Shown piece after piece: positions 1 through 8,142 of a DNA stretch of 21,362 nucleotides (position 1 is its first letter; each line of letters begins with the position of its first letter). The DNA is from a virus. The position numbers and the translations under genes were made by a program. Below the pieces are notes generated by a model. It searched no databases, was not told the DNA's origin, and saw only the letters and a list, made by a program, of their open reading frames with translations. Location of the stretch: the IMG/VR virus record IMGVR_UViG_3300037480_000117, positions 1 through 21,362 of that record; one strand, written 5' to 3'.

Positions 1-428
1 ATCCTGATCTGAAGAAACTGCGTACTAGAGTTAACGAAGCACGCAAGGATCTTAAAGAGGCTAAGCCAGCATGGAAACGGGTTTCTGTGTTCCTTGATCA
101 ATGGGTACAACAAAACTTTAGAACCGAAGGTGGCAAGGTTGGTGGTTGGTCTCCATTCTCTGAATTTAATCTCAGGGCATTGTTAGATCCAAGTGCTAAG
201 CTGTTGCAAGACACAGGCCGATTGCGATTGAGCTTTGTACCCTTTGCTACTAAGAATGATGCAGGGATAGGTTCAGATTTACCCTATGCAGAGAAGCATG
301 AACAGGGTGAGGGTAATTTGCCAGTAAGGCGCATGCTACCGAAAGGAAGCGAAGTGAAAAAAGATGTGCGAGAGATCCTTGAAGACTTTGTGGGCGTAAC
401 GCTTAAAAGGGTTGAGAGACGGACATGA
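1..428 (+). CDS. Phage virion morphogenesis (gpG-like) protein, 5' partial
   Basis: The reading frame is open from base 3 to the stop at 426-428 (141 visible codons), so the true start lies before the window. The internal GTG at 87 is not the start, because the homologous-looking helical stretch (DLKKLRTRV..PAWKRVSVFLD) continues upstream of it. The motifs LQDTGRLRLSF, GIGSDLPYAEKHEQG and PVRRMLP match the phage virion morphogenesis family (Mu gpG-like), small proteins acting at head-tail joining or tail completion. The stop overlaps the next start as ATGA, so the two genes are probably translationally coupled. Family assignment is by recalled motif pattern. The exact step in assembly is inferred. 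Confidence 0.8.
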   Translation, partial: PDLKKLRTRVNEARKDLKEAKPAWKRVSVFLDQWVQQNFRTEGGKVGGWSPFSEFNLRALLDPSAKLLQDTGRLRLSFVPFATKNDAGIGSDLPYAEKHEQGEGNLPVRRMLPKGSEVKKDVREILEDFVGVTLKRVERRT

Positions 429-868
429 TTAACGTATCAGACATCACGAAAGAAATTGAGGATTTGCTCAAAACAAATCCCGATGTTTTGCAGAATCAGA
501 TAACAGTGCAGCGTTCAGAGTTTGCAAATCTTGATCCTAATAATACGCCGTGGCTCGGTATATATCGTGCCAAGATTGAATATGACCCTAATAGTCTGGG
601 GCGGCACAGTACAAGTTGGAGAGGTGTGCTCACTGTTCGTTTTATTGTACAGGCGGCAAATGATTTCTCAGGTGCAACTTGTGAGGAAGATCTTGAATCT
701 TATATTGAAGTTTTATTTGATGCGTTGTGGTCAGATCCAAGTCTCAATAATACAGTTTTGATGATGACTGCTTTAAATGTGGATTATAGCTACAAAGAAA
801 CGGAAAGTGAAACAATGCATTTTCAATGGGCCGTTGTAACAGCCGTATGGGAGGTAGACACAGGATGA
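425..868 (+). CDS. Putative tail terminator / tail completion protein
   Basis: This is a 147-aa acidic protein starting at an ATG that overlaps the upstream stop (ATGA). It has an N-terminal helix (ISDITKEIEDLLKT-like) followed by alternating hydrophobic strands, including a Trp-rich segment (TSWRGVLTVRFIVQAA) and a final strand with FQWAVVTAVWEV. Size, fold pattern and position between the gpG-like protein and the tube gene fit tail terminators (lambda gpU / SPP1 gp17 type), which cap the tube and join it to the head. No family-specific catalytic motif is expected. The role is inferred mainly from gene order. Overlap with the next start is again ATGA. Confidence 0.55.
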   Translation: MINVSDITKEIEDLLKTNPDVLQNQITVQRSEFANLDPNNTPWLGIYRAKIEYDPNSLGRHSTSWRGVLTVRFIVQAANDFSGATCEEDLESYIEVLFDALWSDPSLNNTVLMMTALNVDYSYKETESETMHFQWAVVTAVWEVDTG

Positions 869-1047
869 GTATTGATAATATTAAAATAGTGTGGGACGGT
901 CCAGAGCGCACAATCCCTGGCGTCGGTTCCCCAACAAAGGGCGCTGTTTTCTCAATTGATAGGAAACGCGGTGAAAGTTTTATAAGTCAAGGCTATGCAA
1001 GATTGTATAGCGAAATATTGGAAACATATGATGGGGAGGAAGACTAA
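865..1047 (+). CDS. Conserved small structural-cluster protein (60 aa)
   Basis: I take the ATG at 865, not the upstream ATG at 826, because 865 overlaps the previous stop as ATGA and a GGAGG-like sequence (gggaggtaga) precedes it. The 60-aa product has the pattern WDGPERTIPGVGSPTKG followed by FSIDRKRGESFISQGYA, and an acidic tail. Similar short proteins sit just before tube genes in many phages, but I know of no proven function. It has no membrane segment and no Cys motif. The stop overlaps the tube start as TAATG, indicating coupled translation. It could assist tube or terminator assembly, by position only. Confidence 0.65.
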   Translation: MSIDNIKIVWDGPERTIPGVGSPTKGAVFSIDRKRGESFISQGYARLYSEILETYDGEED

Positions 1048-2012
1048 TGACTTATGGTAATGACGCAAATATAGCAATGTGCTTTCAGGATTCTTACGGG
1101 ATGTTACAGACTGATTCTCTGTATTTCATTCCTATGTTATCTGAAAGCATAACCCCAAAAAAGCCTCCGCTCATCAGCCAGAATATGACTGGTCAGTATG
1201 ATGAAGGAGATCATTTTGAAGGCCCAAACACTGTTGACGGTGAATTGACAGCAGAGGCCCAGGCAATTCCTTTAGGCGTATTGATGAAGGCAGCTTTTGG
1301 TGATCCTGTATCAGTCACTTCTGATGCTATTTATACACATACATTCAAACCACGTACAGCGGACTTCGATGAGAAGGCGGCTAACATTCCATTCACTTAT
1401 TACAAGTATCTGCAAACAGGTAGCGCGGAATTGCTATTTGATTTGGTTGGTGCTTCATTTGAAATGAACGTAGCCAATGGTGAGCTCCTTATGGCTAAGC
1501 TTGGTGTGGTTGGTGGTAGTCGTTCCGACATTGCTGATGTCGCTGCCAGTTATCCTGGTGGTAAGAAGTTTGCTTGGAATGTGACCAGTGCCAGTATTGG
1601 TGGTTCTGCAATTGCTGATTTCAAGCAGTTAACAATCACAGTCAATGAGAACATTGCGCCGGATCATACCTTGAATGCTTCACGCACACCTTCAGTAGTG
1701 AAACGCACGGGGTTTCGTACCACTGAGATTGGGGGAACGATTAAGTTCAACAATCGTGATGAGTACCAACAGTTCTTGACACAAAGTGAGCGTGAGCTAA
1801 TTGCCAACTTCAAAGGTACTACAGAAATTCAGAGTGGTTACTTTGAAGAGGTTCGGATAATAGTCCCTGTATTTCGTTATGTTGATGACTTCCCCACTGC
1901 AGCCGCTGGCCCTGGTGAAATTGAGGTTTCGTTCTCTGCTAAGGGACTTTACAGCCCTGGAAGTGGAACTGCCACAGAGTTTGTTGTAGTTAATACACAA
2001 GCCGCTTATTAA
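1047..2012 (+). CDS. Major tail tube protein (Phage_tube_2-like)
   Basis: The 321-aa protein begins at a TAATG overlap. It has the look of the phage tail tube family: an N-terminal AMCFQDSYG stretch, conserved IPMLSESITPKKPP and GQYDEGDHFEGPNTVDGEL segments, then Gly/Ser/Thr-rich beta strands and a TVNENIAPDHTL segment typical of tube beta-barrels. It would polymerise around the tape measure to form the non-contractile tube. The absence of a sheath gene beside it supports a siphovirus. A good ribosome site (ggggagga) precedes the start. The following gap to the chaperone is only 17 bases. Confidence 0.8.
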   Translation: MTYGNDANIAMCFQDSYGMLQTDSLYFIPMLSESITPKKPPLISQNMTGQYDEGDHFEGPNTVDGELTAEAQAIPLGVLMKAAFGDPVSVTSDAIYTHTFKPRTADFDEKAANIPFTYYKYLQTGSAELLFDLVGASFEMNVANGELLMAKLGVVGGSRSDIADVAASYPGGKKFAWNVTSASIGGSAIADFKQLTITVNENIAPDHTLNASRTPSVVKRTGFRTTEIGGTIKFNNRDEYQQFLTQSERELIANFKGTTEIQSGYFEEVRIIVPVFRYVDDFPTAAAGPGEIEVSFSAKGLYSPGSGTATEFVVVNTQAAY

Positions 2013-2029
2013 GCCCACTGGAGAAAACT

Positions 2030-2434
2030 ATGGATTACAAATCTAAAACAACCACTGAAGTCGAATTTGAAGGCAATAAGATTGCTATTGAAGTGTCGCG
2101 CCTTTCTCGTAAAGACATGGTACATCTCATGCCGTTCCTACCGCAGCCCGATGATACGGGCGAAGTGAAAGTGGACTTGATTGAAGGTACTGAATTGGCA
2201 GATAAGATTGCTGATATCTTGCCGCCCTATGTGACCATCATTGGTGGCATAACGCTCGACGGTGAATTGCCGACGTTTGAGCAATTGGCTAATGATGCCT
2301 ACTTCATTAACCTTGTGGCGTCTGTTTCAACCGTCGTTTTTCAGTTTAGCTTTCCGGGGAATGACAGCGAAAAAAAGTCCGAATTGGAGCTTACAGAAGC
2401 TTCAGAGGAATCCCAAGAAGTGATGAACGCGTAA
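2030..2434 (+). CDS. Tail assembly chaperone G (unshifted product)
   Basis: The 134-aa protein starts at ATG 2030 after a GGAGAA ribosome site. It combines a beta-rich N-terminus (TEVEFEGNKIAIEVSRLSRKDM) with a helical, acidic C-terminus. Position between tube and tape measure is that of lambda gpG and its relatives, which bind the tape measure and load tube subunits. Codon 116 (AAG, 2375-2377) ends a perfect A_AAA_AAG slippery heptamer. Most ribosomes would continue in frame and finish at 2434, giving this short form. The C-terminal residues after 116 are therefore specific to the unshifted product. Confidence 0.8.
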   Translation: MDYKSKTTTEVEFEGNKIAIEVSRLSRKDMVHLMPFLPQPDDTGEVKVDLIEGTELADKIADILPPYVTIIGGITLDGELPTFEQLANDAYFINLVASVSTVVFQFSFPGNDSEKKSELELTEASEESQEVMNA

Positions 2435-2631
2435 TTGTAGGAGGGGCACCCTTAGAGTATTGGCTTGATGCTTTTATTAGTTGCCACTCTGATACGAGTA
2501 TAGGAATGGTTCATCACAGTTGGCCAGATGGAGGATGTTACTACGATCAAGATAATATCACTGTAATAATGTTTAGATGGATTTTGGAAGAGGCTCAAAG
2601 AGCAAGTAAAGATATATCGGAATCAAGTTAG
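2030..2631 (+). CDS. Tail assembly chaperone GT (-1 frameshift fusion)
   Basis: This product reads 2030-2377 in the first frame, slips back one base on A_AAA_AAG at 2371-2377, and continues from 2377 to a TAG at 2629-2631. The total is about 200 aa (116 + 84). The shifted frame has no stop and no need of its own start. It encodes GGAPLEYWLDAFIS, HHSWPDGGCYYDQDN and a helical end (MFRWILEEAQRASKD), a compact aromatic domain like other T extensions. In lambda-type phages the T domain contacts tube subunits while G coats the tape measure. The T stop lies 9 bases before the tape measure start. Confidence 0.82.
2371..2405 (+). promoter_or_regulatory. Programmed -1 frameshift signal (slippery heptamer plus hairpin)
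   Basis: The heptamer A AAA AAG at 2371-2377 is in the correct zero-frame phase. It is the most efficient type of bacterial slippery site (dnaX-like). Six bases later a hairpin can form: 2384-2392 pairs with 2397-2405 (nine pairs, two of them G-U) around the loop ACAG at 2393-2396. A GGGGA at 2356-2360, ten bases before the heptamer, could act as a weak internal Shine-Dalgarno stimulator. All three are in the arrangement known to promote -1 shifting. Efficiency cannot be read from the sequence. Confidence 0.85.
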
Positions 2632-2640
2632 GGGCGAATA

Positions 2641-4671
2641 ATGGCGAATGTAATTCAGTTCACGATTAAAGGCATAGATAAGGCTTCAGGCCCATTCGGT
2701 AAGGTATCCAGTACTATTGGTTCTATGACTAAGGTTGTGGCTGGATCGATTGCAGTCGCTGCAGCAGCCGCCACTGCTACGGTTGGTTTTGTGGCAGCTG
2801 TCACTAAAGGACAGGATCAACTAGCCAAGTTCTCTCTGCGACTTGGTATATCTGTTTCTGAACTTTCTGAATATCAGCATGTAGCCAACCTTGCAGGCAT
2901 CTCCACTGAGCAATTTAATCTAGCCACACAGCGCATGAATCGTCGTGTGGCTGAAGCGGCTGAAGGCTTAGGCGAAGCTAAGGGCGCATTAAAAGAACTC
3001 AATATCAATGCAGATGAGTTTAAGAACCTTGGACTTGATGAGCAGATGGAAACGCTTGCTGATAGTATGGCGGGTGTTTCTGATGATTCTGATAAACTGC
3101 GCCTCGCTTTTAAACTGTTTGATTCTGAAGGCACTTCAGTGCTCCAAATGCTCAAACAGGGTAGTGTAGCCATGCGAGAAATGGCAGCAGATGCAAGGTT
3201 CTTGGGGCTTAGTATTAGCGATGAGGCAGCAGCAAATGCTGAAGCGTTTCAGAACTCATTGACTCGCGCTACGGGTGCAATGAAAGGGCTATCTCGTGGC
3301 ATCTCTGATGAGCTGGCCCCATTAATGACCGGGCTATCTAATCGCTTTGCTGATTTCGTTGCCAGTAATCGGGAACGAATTGTGACATTTGTCAAAGAAG
3401 GGTTGCGTAGCTTCATTACTTTTGGCGTTGTCGTCGGGCAAGTAGTGACAAGCATCAAAGAAGGCTTTATGTCATTGTTTACCAGAGAAGGTTTCGAGTT
3501 GTTTGTTGAGAATGCAAAGATTGCCATGAAGGCAGTAATGGATATCTTCATCAATTCAGGCCCGTTATTAGTGGCAACTTTAGGCACAGCTTTCAAGATC
3601 CTTTGGGAGAGCTTTTTTGAATTAGGCAAATGGGCGTTCCAACAGTTATTTGATTTTGTGACAGGGCAGAATCTGGCTGATTCATTAGCAGAGGTTTTGT
3701 TTGAACGTATCCCCGCAGCAACAGAACGATCCAGGGCCGTATTAGGGCTGATGCTGGATGACCTTGGTGTACAGTTTAAAGACACTGCGGATTCTGCTAG
3801 TGCCTCTTGGCAAGATATGTTCGGCGTTAATATCAAAGGTGCGCAAGAAGTAGCCAATGCCTGGGTCAATTCAATGCAGGAATTTGGCATGGTCTCTGAT
3901 GAGGAGACTGAGAACGAACTAGAGCGCAGGAGGACGTTATTTGAGGAACTTCAATTATTGAATGAAGAGTACATGGACCAAGTAGGCACAGTCACGGAAG
4001 AAATGGCAGGTAATATTCAGGGTATTATGTTGAGCCTGTCTAAAGGCATAGGTGATGCATTCGCAGATAGCATTGTGGGGGGTAAGAAGCTATCAGACAG
4101 CCTACGGGCGCTAGGAAAGACAGTACTGAAGGAAATGATCTCGATGATGATCCGTATTGGCATACAGCGCCTCGTGCTGAATAAGATCATCGAGGGGGCT
4201 ACCCTCTCAGAAGGCTTGAAAGGCATCGCTGCAGGCGCTGCGAAGGCTGGTGCCAATGCCTTTTCATCCATTGCAGCTATCCCCATCGTTGGCCCATTCT
4301 TGGCCCCTATTGCAGCACTGGCAGCTGTCGCCGGGGCATTGGCCATTGGTCGCAAGGTCATTGGCCAAGCCGATGATGGCCTGACAAACGTCCCCAGGGG
4401 AGGCACGTTCTTACTGGATCAGGGGGAGCGTGTACTCTCCAGGCAACAAAACAAAGATCTGACTGGCTTTTTAAATGGGGGAGAGGGTGGCAGTCAATCG
4501 GTGATAATTGAACAGCTCAATATCCACGTTCTGGAGAATGCTACCAATGCCGAGGCATTACTTGAAATTGATCCAGCGGATATGGAAGAGCTAGTTGCTG
4601 AAAAGTTCATTCCTGCACTCGATGCCTTATCACTCAAGGGCGTTGAACAAGTAGAAACGAGGATTAGATAA
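2641..4671 (+). CDS. Tail tape measure protein
   Basis: The 676-aa protein starts at ATG 2641 behind AGGGG. It shows tape measure features: an N-terminal FTIKGIDKASGPFGKV segment, an Ala-rich hydrophobic stretch (about residues 31-54), long helical coiled regions (residues 60-250), further hydrophobic helices near 255-340, and a C-terminal hydrophobic Ala/Ile/Pro-rich segment near 535-575. It ends with the pattern GGTFLLDQGERVLS..QNKDL common at tape measure C-termini. It fixes tail length. At roughly 1.5 angstroms per residue it predicts a tail near 100 nm, an inference. It is followed directly (TAATG) by distal tail genes. Confidence 0.9.
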   Translation: MANVIQFTIKGIDKASGPFGKVSSTIGSMTKVVAGSIAVAAAAATATVGFVAAVTKGQDQLAKFSLRLGISVSELSEYQHVANLAGISTEQFNLATQRMNRRVAEAAEGLGEAKGALKELNINADEFKNLGLDEQMETLADSMAGVSDDSDKLRLAFKLFDSEGTSVLQMLKQGSVAMREMAADARFLGLSISDEAAANAEAFQNSLTRATGAMKGLSRGISDELAPLMTGLSNRFADFVASNRERIVTFVKEGLRSFITFGVVVGQVVTSIKEGFMSLFTREGFELFVENAKIAMKAVMDIFINSGPLLVATLGTAFKILWESFFELGKWAFQQLFDFVTGQNLADSLAEVLFERIPAATERSRAVLGLMLDDLGVQFKDTADSASASWQDMFGVNIKGAQEVANAWVNSMQEFGMVSDEETENELERRRTLFEELQLLNEEYMDQVGTVTEEMAGNIQGIMLSLSKGIGDAFADSIVGGKKLSDSLRALGKTVLKEMISMMIRIGIQRLVLNKIIEGATLSEGLKGIAAGAAKAGANAFSSIAAIPIVGPFLAPIAALAAVAGALAIGRKVIGQADDGLTNVPRGGTFLLDQGERVLSRQQNKDLTGFLNGGEGGSQSVIIEQLNIHVLENATNAEALLEIDPADMEELVAEKFIPALDALSLKGVEQVETRIR

Positions 4672-5021
4672 TGGCTTTCGTATTGACAGATGGCACCACA
4701 ACCGTTTCTTTTGAGCCGACGTATGGCTATAAGAACAAACAGAAACAACTAGTCAATCGTCATGAAGTGCGTGATGGTGGAATGTATCAATACCAGTTTT
4801 CTAATCCCAAGGCATGGAATTTACCATTGATCTATGTATCTTCAGCAAATGCTGAAACATTGAATGGTTGGTGGAGGGCTGGCACAGAGTTATCTATCAC
4901 GCCTCATGGATCTGTTGAGGTGACTACCGTTGGAATTATTAATAAGGAAGTTCCAATATCACAGAACATTAAACCTTCTGATACTGAATTTAAAGGTCGT
5001 ATCGATTTGAGGCAGTTTTAA
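4671..5021 (+). CDS. Distal tail / minor tail protein
   Basis: The 116-aa beta-rich protein starts in a TAATG overlap with the tape measure stop and itself ends in a TAATG overlap with the hub gene. It contains FVLTDGTTTVSFEPTYGYK, aromatic pairs such as YQYQFSNPKAW, and GWWRAGTELSITP, resembling small tail-tip proteins encoded directly after tape measures. It probably joins the tube end to the hub encoded by the next gene. No enzyme motif is seen. The assignment is by position and composition, and I cannot name a proven family. Confidence 0.6.
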   Translation: MAFVLTDGTTTVSFEPTYGYKNKQKQLVNRHEVRDGGMYQYQFSNPKAWNLPLIYVSSANAETLNGWWRAGTELSITPHGSVEVTTVGIINKEVPISQNIKPSDTEFKGRIDLRQF

Positions 5022-6940
5022 TGGTACATAGCGTCTCATCATGGTTTTATGAACAATCGATCAGTAAGAATCCAAAAGTTCTTAGACGGTGCTTGATAGG
5101 CAGTGATGATGTTTCTCAATATATGAAGCAATGGCCATCTATAAAACGTGATCATACTAAATTACGTCCCGGTAATATCAGTATAAATTTAGCAAATGAA
5201 GATCAAACATTCAATAATTTCATTGCTGATACACTCAACCTCACAAAATCAATACAACTAGATTTAGGTTTTGGTGGCAACCCTGCTGTCGTTGATAAAC
5301 TACAAGGCCATTGGATGGCTGATACAACTTCTGAGACTATAACATCAGGAGGGTTAGACCCTGATAGACATACAACAAGTCTTGGGCTTGATGTTTATGG
5401 CTCTATTGATAAATTACCAGCAGCAACCAATGCCAAGGTGATGGAATACTCTGCCTTCACTGGATCAGCTTATTTAGAACAAGCTTACAATGCAGCGCTC
5501 GATCCTGGCACTGATGTATGGGCCTATATGGGGTGGGCTAAGAGTACTGATATAGCTAGTTCTAGCCGTATAATGGAACGCAGCCACTACACTGTTTCAT
5601 GGTCTGATTCAATTATTCAAGTGGGGTTTAATAATGGTGGTGGTATATTTTTTGGGATATCTGATGATGGCGCTTTCTTAGATAGTGTTACCACAACTAG
5701 TGCCTATGATGATGGAGTTTATCATTTAATATCTTGCCTAAGAATTGAAAGTGCTACTAATCTCTATGTTGATAAAACTCTTGTTGAATCAGCCGCTATT
5801 AATAATGCAAATGGAACTTTGACGAATAGCCTAGCTACTCTACGTTTTGGCGCAAATAAGCATACTGCTAGTGCTCTGACAGATGGAACTTTGGCCATGT
5901 GGAGTGCAATTATTGGTGCGGTTCCTACAAATTATGATATTGGGAAAATTTATGACAACGAAATTGGATATCTTCAACCAGGGGGTAAGGAAGCCCCTGA
6001 TGATTGGGTTGCAGATCGCTTCAATCAAGTAGGAGAATTCCTCACTGTTTATGAAGGTGGCATAGGCTCTATTTCATTTGCCAGAGGTTTAGCTAAGATA
6101 CAAGCCGAGGATAAGTTCAACCCATTAAGCCATCGTGTTATTGGCAGTCGTGATACTCCCGTCCTAATGACAGATAGTTTCCTACCATCAGATGTTTTTT
6201 GGACAATATGCACATGCTATGGTGGGCTTTCTTCTGTCGAATCCACCAGTAACCCTGATATAGATTGGGCAGCGTTTCAAACCTGGGCAGCTGTGTTTTC
6301 AGCGGATTCTGTTTTTGTTAGCACAAAGTATGAAGGTGATAACTGTATCAAAGCGTTGAGAGACTTAGCACACTATACACAATCAACTATTGTCACTGAT
6401 CCAGCAAAAATAACACCTAATAGATTTTCAGGCATTGTGACCGGAGACGAGTTGCTTTTTGATGACAGTTCAATCATAGATAATACTGTAGTTATATCAG
6501 AGCAGACCATAATCAATAGGCAATATGTTTCAGGGGACTATGATCCTGATGTTAGCTCTTACGGAATAACTGTTGTGAAAGCAGATAGCGTTTCTATAAA
6601 TAGTTTTGGACTGCATGCCGATACTATGGAGAAGACCTCTATCTGGTACATCAACAGTTTATCAGCTGTGAACTTAGCAGATCGGAAAATTTCTTTTAAT
6701 AAAGTGCCAAGTACTGCGTATAGAATTGATCTTCCCCTCGTGCCTTTAACAAGGCAAATTGGGGATATTATAACTGTAGCAGATTCATCTCTCAGTGTTG
6801 CTAGTCATTCCATGAGAGTGATGGGCTACTCAATTAATATGGATAAGCTTGCGATGTCTTTATCAGCAGATGATACTCAATTGGCTAATCCTTTTCTACT
6901 TGACGTTTCAACTTTAGACGGACCGGAATTACTATTATGA
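5021..6940 (+). CDS. Hub-like tail protein with inserted LamG/ConA-like lectin domain
   Basis: The 639-aa protein has a two-part tail-hub frame. The first part is residues 1-88 (YMKQWPSIKRDHTKLRPGN, ISINLANEDQTFNNFI). The second part runs from about 325 to the end (VGEFLTVYEGGIGSISF, KIQAEDKFNPLSHRVIG, ICTCYGGLSS, LRDLAHYTQSTIV). Between them, residues about 95-316 have a beta-sandwich lectin look: GHWMADTTS, LGLDVYGS, WAYMGWAKS, YDDGVYHLISC, NLYVDKTLVESA, LRFGANKH and a closing YDNEIGY typical of LamG-type domains. The frame probably forms the tail tip. The inserted domain may bind surface glycan. Domain limits are estimates by eye. Confidence 0.65.
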   Translation: MVHSVSSWFYEQSISKNPKVLRRCLIGSDDVSQYMKQWPSIKRDHTKLRPGNISINLANEDQTFNNFIADTLNLTKSIQLDLGFGGNPAVVDKLQGHWMADTTSETITSGGLDPDRHTTSLGLDVYGSIDKLPAATNAKVMEYSAFTGSAYLEQAYNAALDPGTDVWAYMGWAKSTDIASSSRIMERSHYTVSWSDSIIQVGFNNGGGIFFGISDDGAFLDSVTTTSAYDDGVYHLISCLRIESATNLYVDKTLVESAAINNANGTLTNSLATLRFGANKHTASALTDGTLAMWSAIIGAVPTNYDIGKIYDNEIGYLQPGGKEAPDDWVADRFNQVGEFLTVYEGGIGSISFARGLAKIQAEDKFNPLSHRVIGSRDTPVLMTDSFLPSDVFWTICTCYGGLSSVESTSNPDIDWAAFQTWAAVFSADSVFVSTKYEGDNCIKALRDLAHYTQSTIVTDPAKITPNRFSGIVTGDELLFDDSSIIDNTVVISEQTIINRQYVSGDYDPDVSSYGITVVKADSVSINSFGLHADTMEKTSIWYINSLSAVNLADRKISFNKVPSTAYRIDLPLVPLTRQIGDIITVADSSLSVASHSMRVMGYSINMDKLAMSLSADDTQLANPFLLDVSTLDGPELLL

Positions 6941-7134
6941 TTATACGAATATTTGAATGTGATGTGGATGGGTGCCATGAACAAGAACAAGAAGAATATT
7001 ATGGCGCTGGAATAAATACCTGGGGATCATTTCAAGGGCTCTCTTTGAATGGGGTAGCTAATCCATTGCTTTGCTCAAAACATAAAATTGAGTTAGCGAA
7101 TAAGCTTGATGCTATGAAAGGAGAATTAAAATGA
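6937..7134 (+). CDS. Small Cys/His protein in the tail operon (65 aa)
   Basis: It starts at an ATG overlapping the hub stop (ATGA) and ends in an ATGA overlap with the fibre gene, so it is a real coupled gene. The 65-aa product carries C8, C13, H14, C46 and H49, which could form one zinc site (C-x4-C ... C-x2-H), plus a Tyr/Gly/Trp-rich middle (YYGAGINTWG). I do not recognise a family. Its position between hub and fibre genes suggests a tail-tip accessory or an assembly factor, by context only. Confidence 0.6.
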   Translation: MIIRIFECDVDGCHEQEQEEYYGAGINTWGSFQGLSLNGVANPLLCSKHKIELANKLDAMKGELK

Positions 7135-8132
7135 CTTGGGTAGATTTAAGCTCTGCTTTTGGTTTTGGATCGATACTTACATCCACTCAGCAACAACAAT
7201 TACGAGATAATATCACTGCACTAGCTAACGGTGATAGTGGAGCACCGGAGATTCAAACTGCTGCACTTGGCGCCAATATTGTTACATATGCAAAAATGTC
7301 TTTTAGCAATGATATCGACCAAGGAGATATCGCCGATAGTGCAATAGGCCAAGGTGAATTAAAAGAAACAATTCAGCAAACAAATTTTGGTAGTTCAACA
7401 GATGTACTTTTTACTGGTGCTGGGTATACGTTGGGATGGTCTGGTACTGTAAGTGGGACTGCAACTTGGAATGCATCTCTGTACACTCTCTCTACAAGTG
7501 CATGGGGAATACGATTTAATGAAATTTCAGGATCAGACACAGCCTATTTTCAAGCGAGATATCTACAAGCTTCACCCCCTTATGATTTAGGCGATGGGGA
7601 TATCCCTTTATTTCTTGAAGCAATTATCGACAATGGAAGTGGAGACATCCTATCTCTTAATTCAGCCGAAGATCCTGCCTGGGCGCACCATGGGCCTACT
7701 GATATAGGACCGGATCGCATAGACAAGCCAAGCGGAAGAGGATTCAAGAAGGTTTACGATTTCCCGCCTGGGTTAGAAAGGCCATTGCCTGAACAAACAC
7801 CTTTGCAAGCTAGAATTAATCATGAAAGAGCAAGGGCTGAGTTTATGAAAACGCCTGCGTTCAAGGAAATTGAAATAACAAAGGAATTTAAGAATTCAGA
7901 CATGGACATTTTTCCTCATCATTTCAAGAACAATGATTTAACCGGAAAAACAATTGTGTTATTAGATCCTGTTTCCCCTGTAATGGAAGAGATTATGTTG
8001 TTACGTGATTCAGGCGAAGATATAAATAAAATGATCATGGATGGGTATTTCAATATTGATGCTACCCCAATAATTCGCAATGGCCCACCGGGTATACAAA
8101 TTGTTTCAGTAGATTGGAAAAATACTCCATAG
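7131..8132 (+). CDS. Tail fibre / tip-like protein
   Basis: The 333-aa protein has an N-terminal segment often seen in phage fibre or tip proteins: WVDLSSAFGFGSILTSTQQQQLRDN followed by ANGDSGAPEIQTAALG and repeated short polar units (DIADSAIGQGEL). The middle (about residues 83-180) is Ser/Thr/Gly/Trp-rich and beta-like. The C-terminal 140 residues are different: Pro- and charge-rich (FPPGLERPLPEQTPLQ), then a compact mixed domain ending in IVSVDWKNTP. The N-terminus presumably docks to the tip. What the C-terminal part does is unknown. It precedes the lysis genes by 10 bases. Confidence 0.6.
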   Translation: MTWVDLSSAFGFGSILTSTQQQQLRDNITALANGDSGAPEIQTAALGANIVTYAKMSFSNDIDQGDIADSAIGQGELKETIQQTNFGSSTDVLFTGAGYTLGWSGTVSGTATWNASLYTLSTSAWGIRFNEISGSDTAYFQARYLQASPPYDLGDGDIPLFLEAIIDNGSGDILSLNSAEDPAWAHHGPTDIGPDRIDKPSGRGFKKVYDFPPGLERPLPEQTPLQARINHERARAEFMKTPAFKEIEITKEFKNSDMDIFPHHFKNNDLTGKTIVLLDPVSPVMEEIMLLRDSGEDINKMIMDGYFNIDATPIIRNGPPGIQIVSVDWKNTP

Positions 8133-8142
8133 GAGAATACAA

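Noticed and set aside
3249-3890. A 213-codon open frame on the minus strand inside the tape measure gene
   Set aside because: It lies wholly opposite the clear tape measure coding region, lacks recognisable domains and matches the usual antisense shadow of a codon-biased gene.
4017-4406. A 129-codon minus-strand frame rich in Ala, Pro and Met
   Set aside because: Shadow of the Ala-rich C-terminal part of the tape measure, with no ribosome site and no family pattern.
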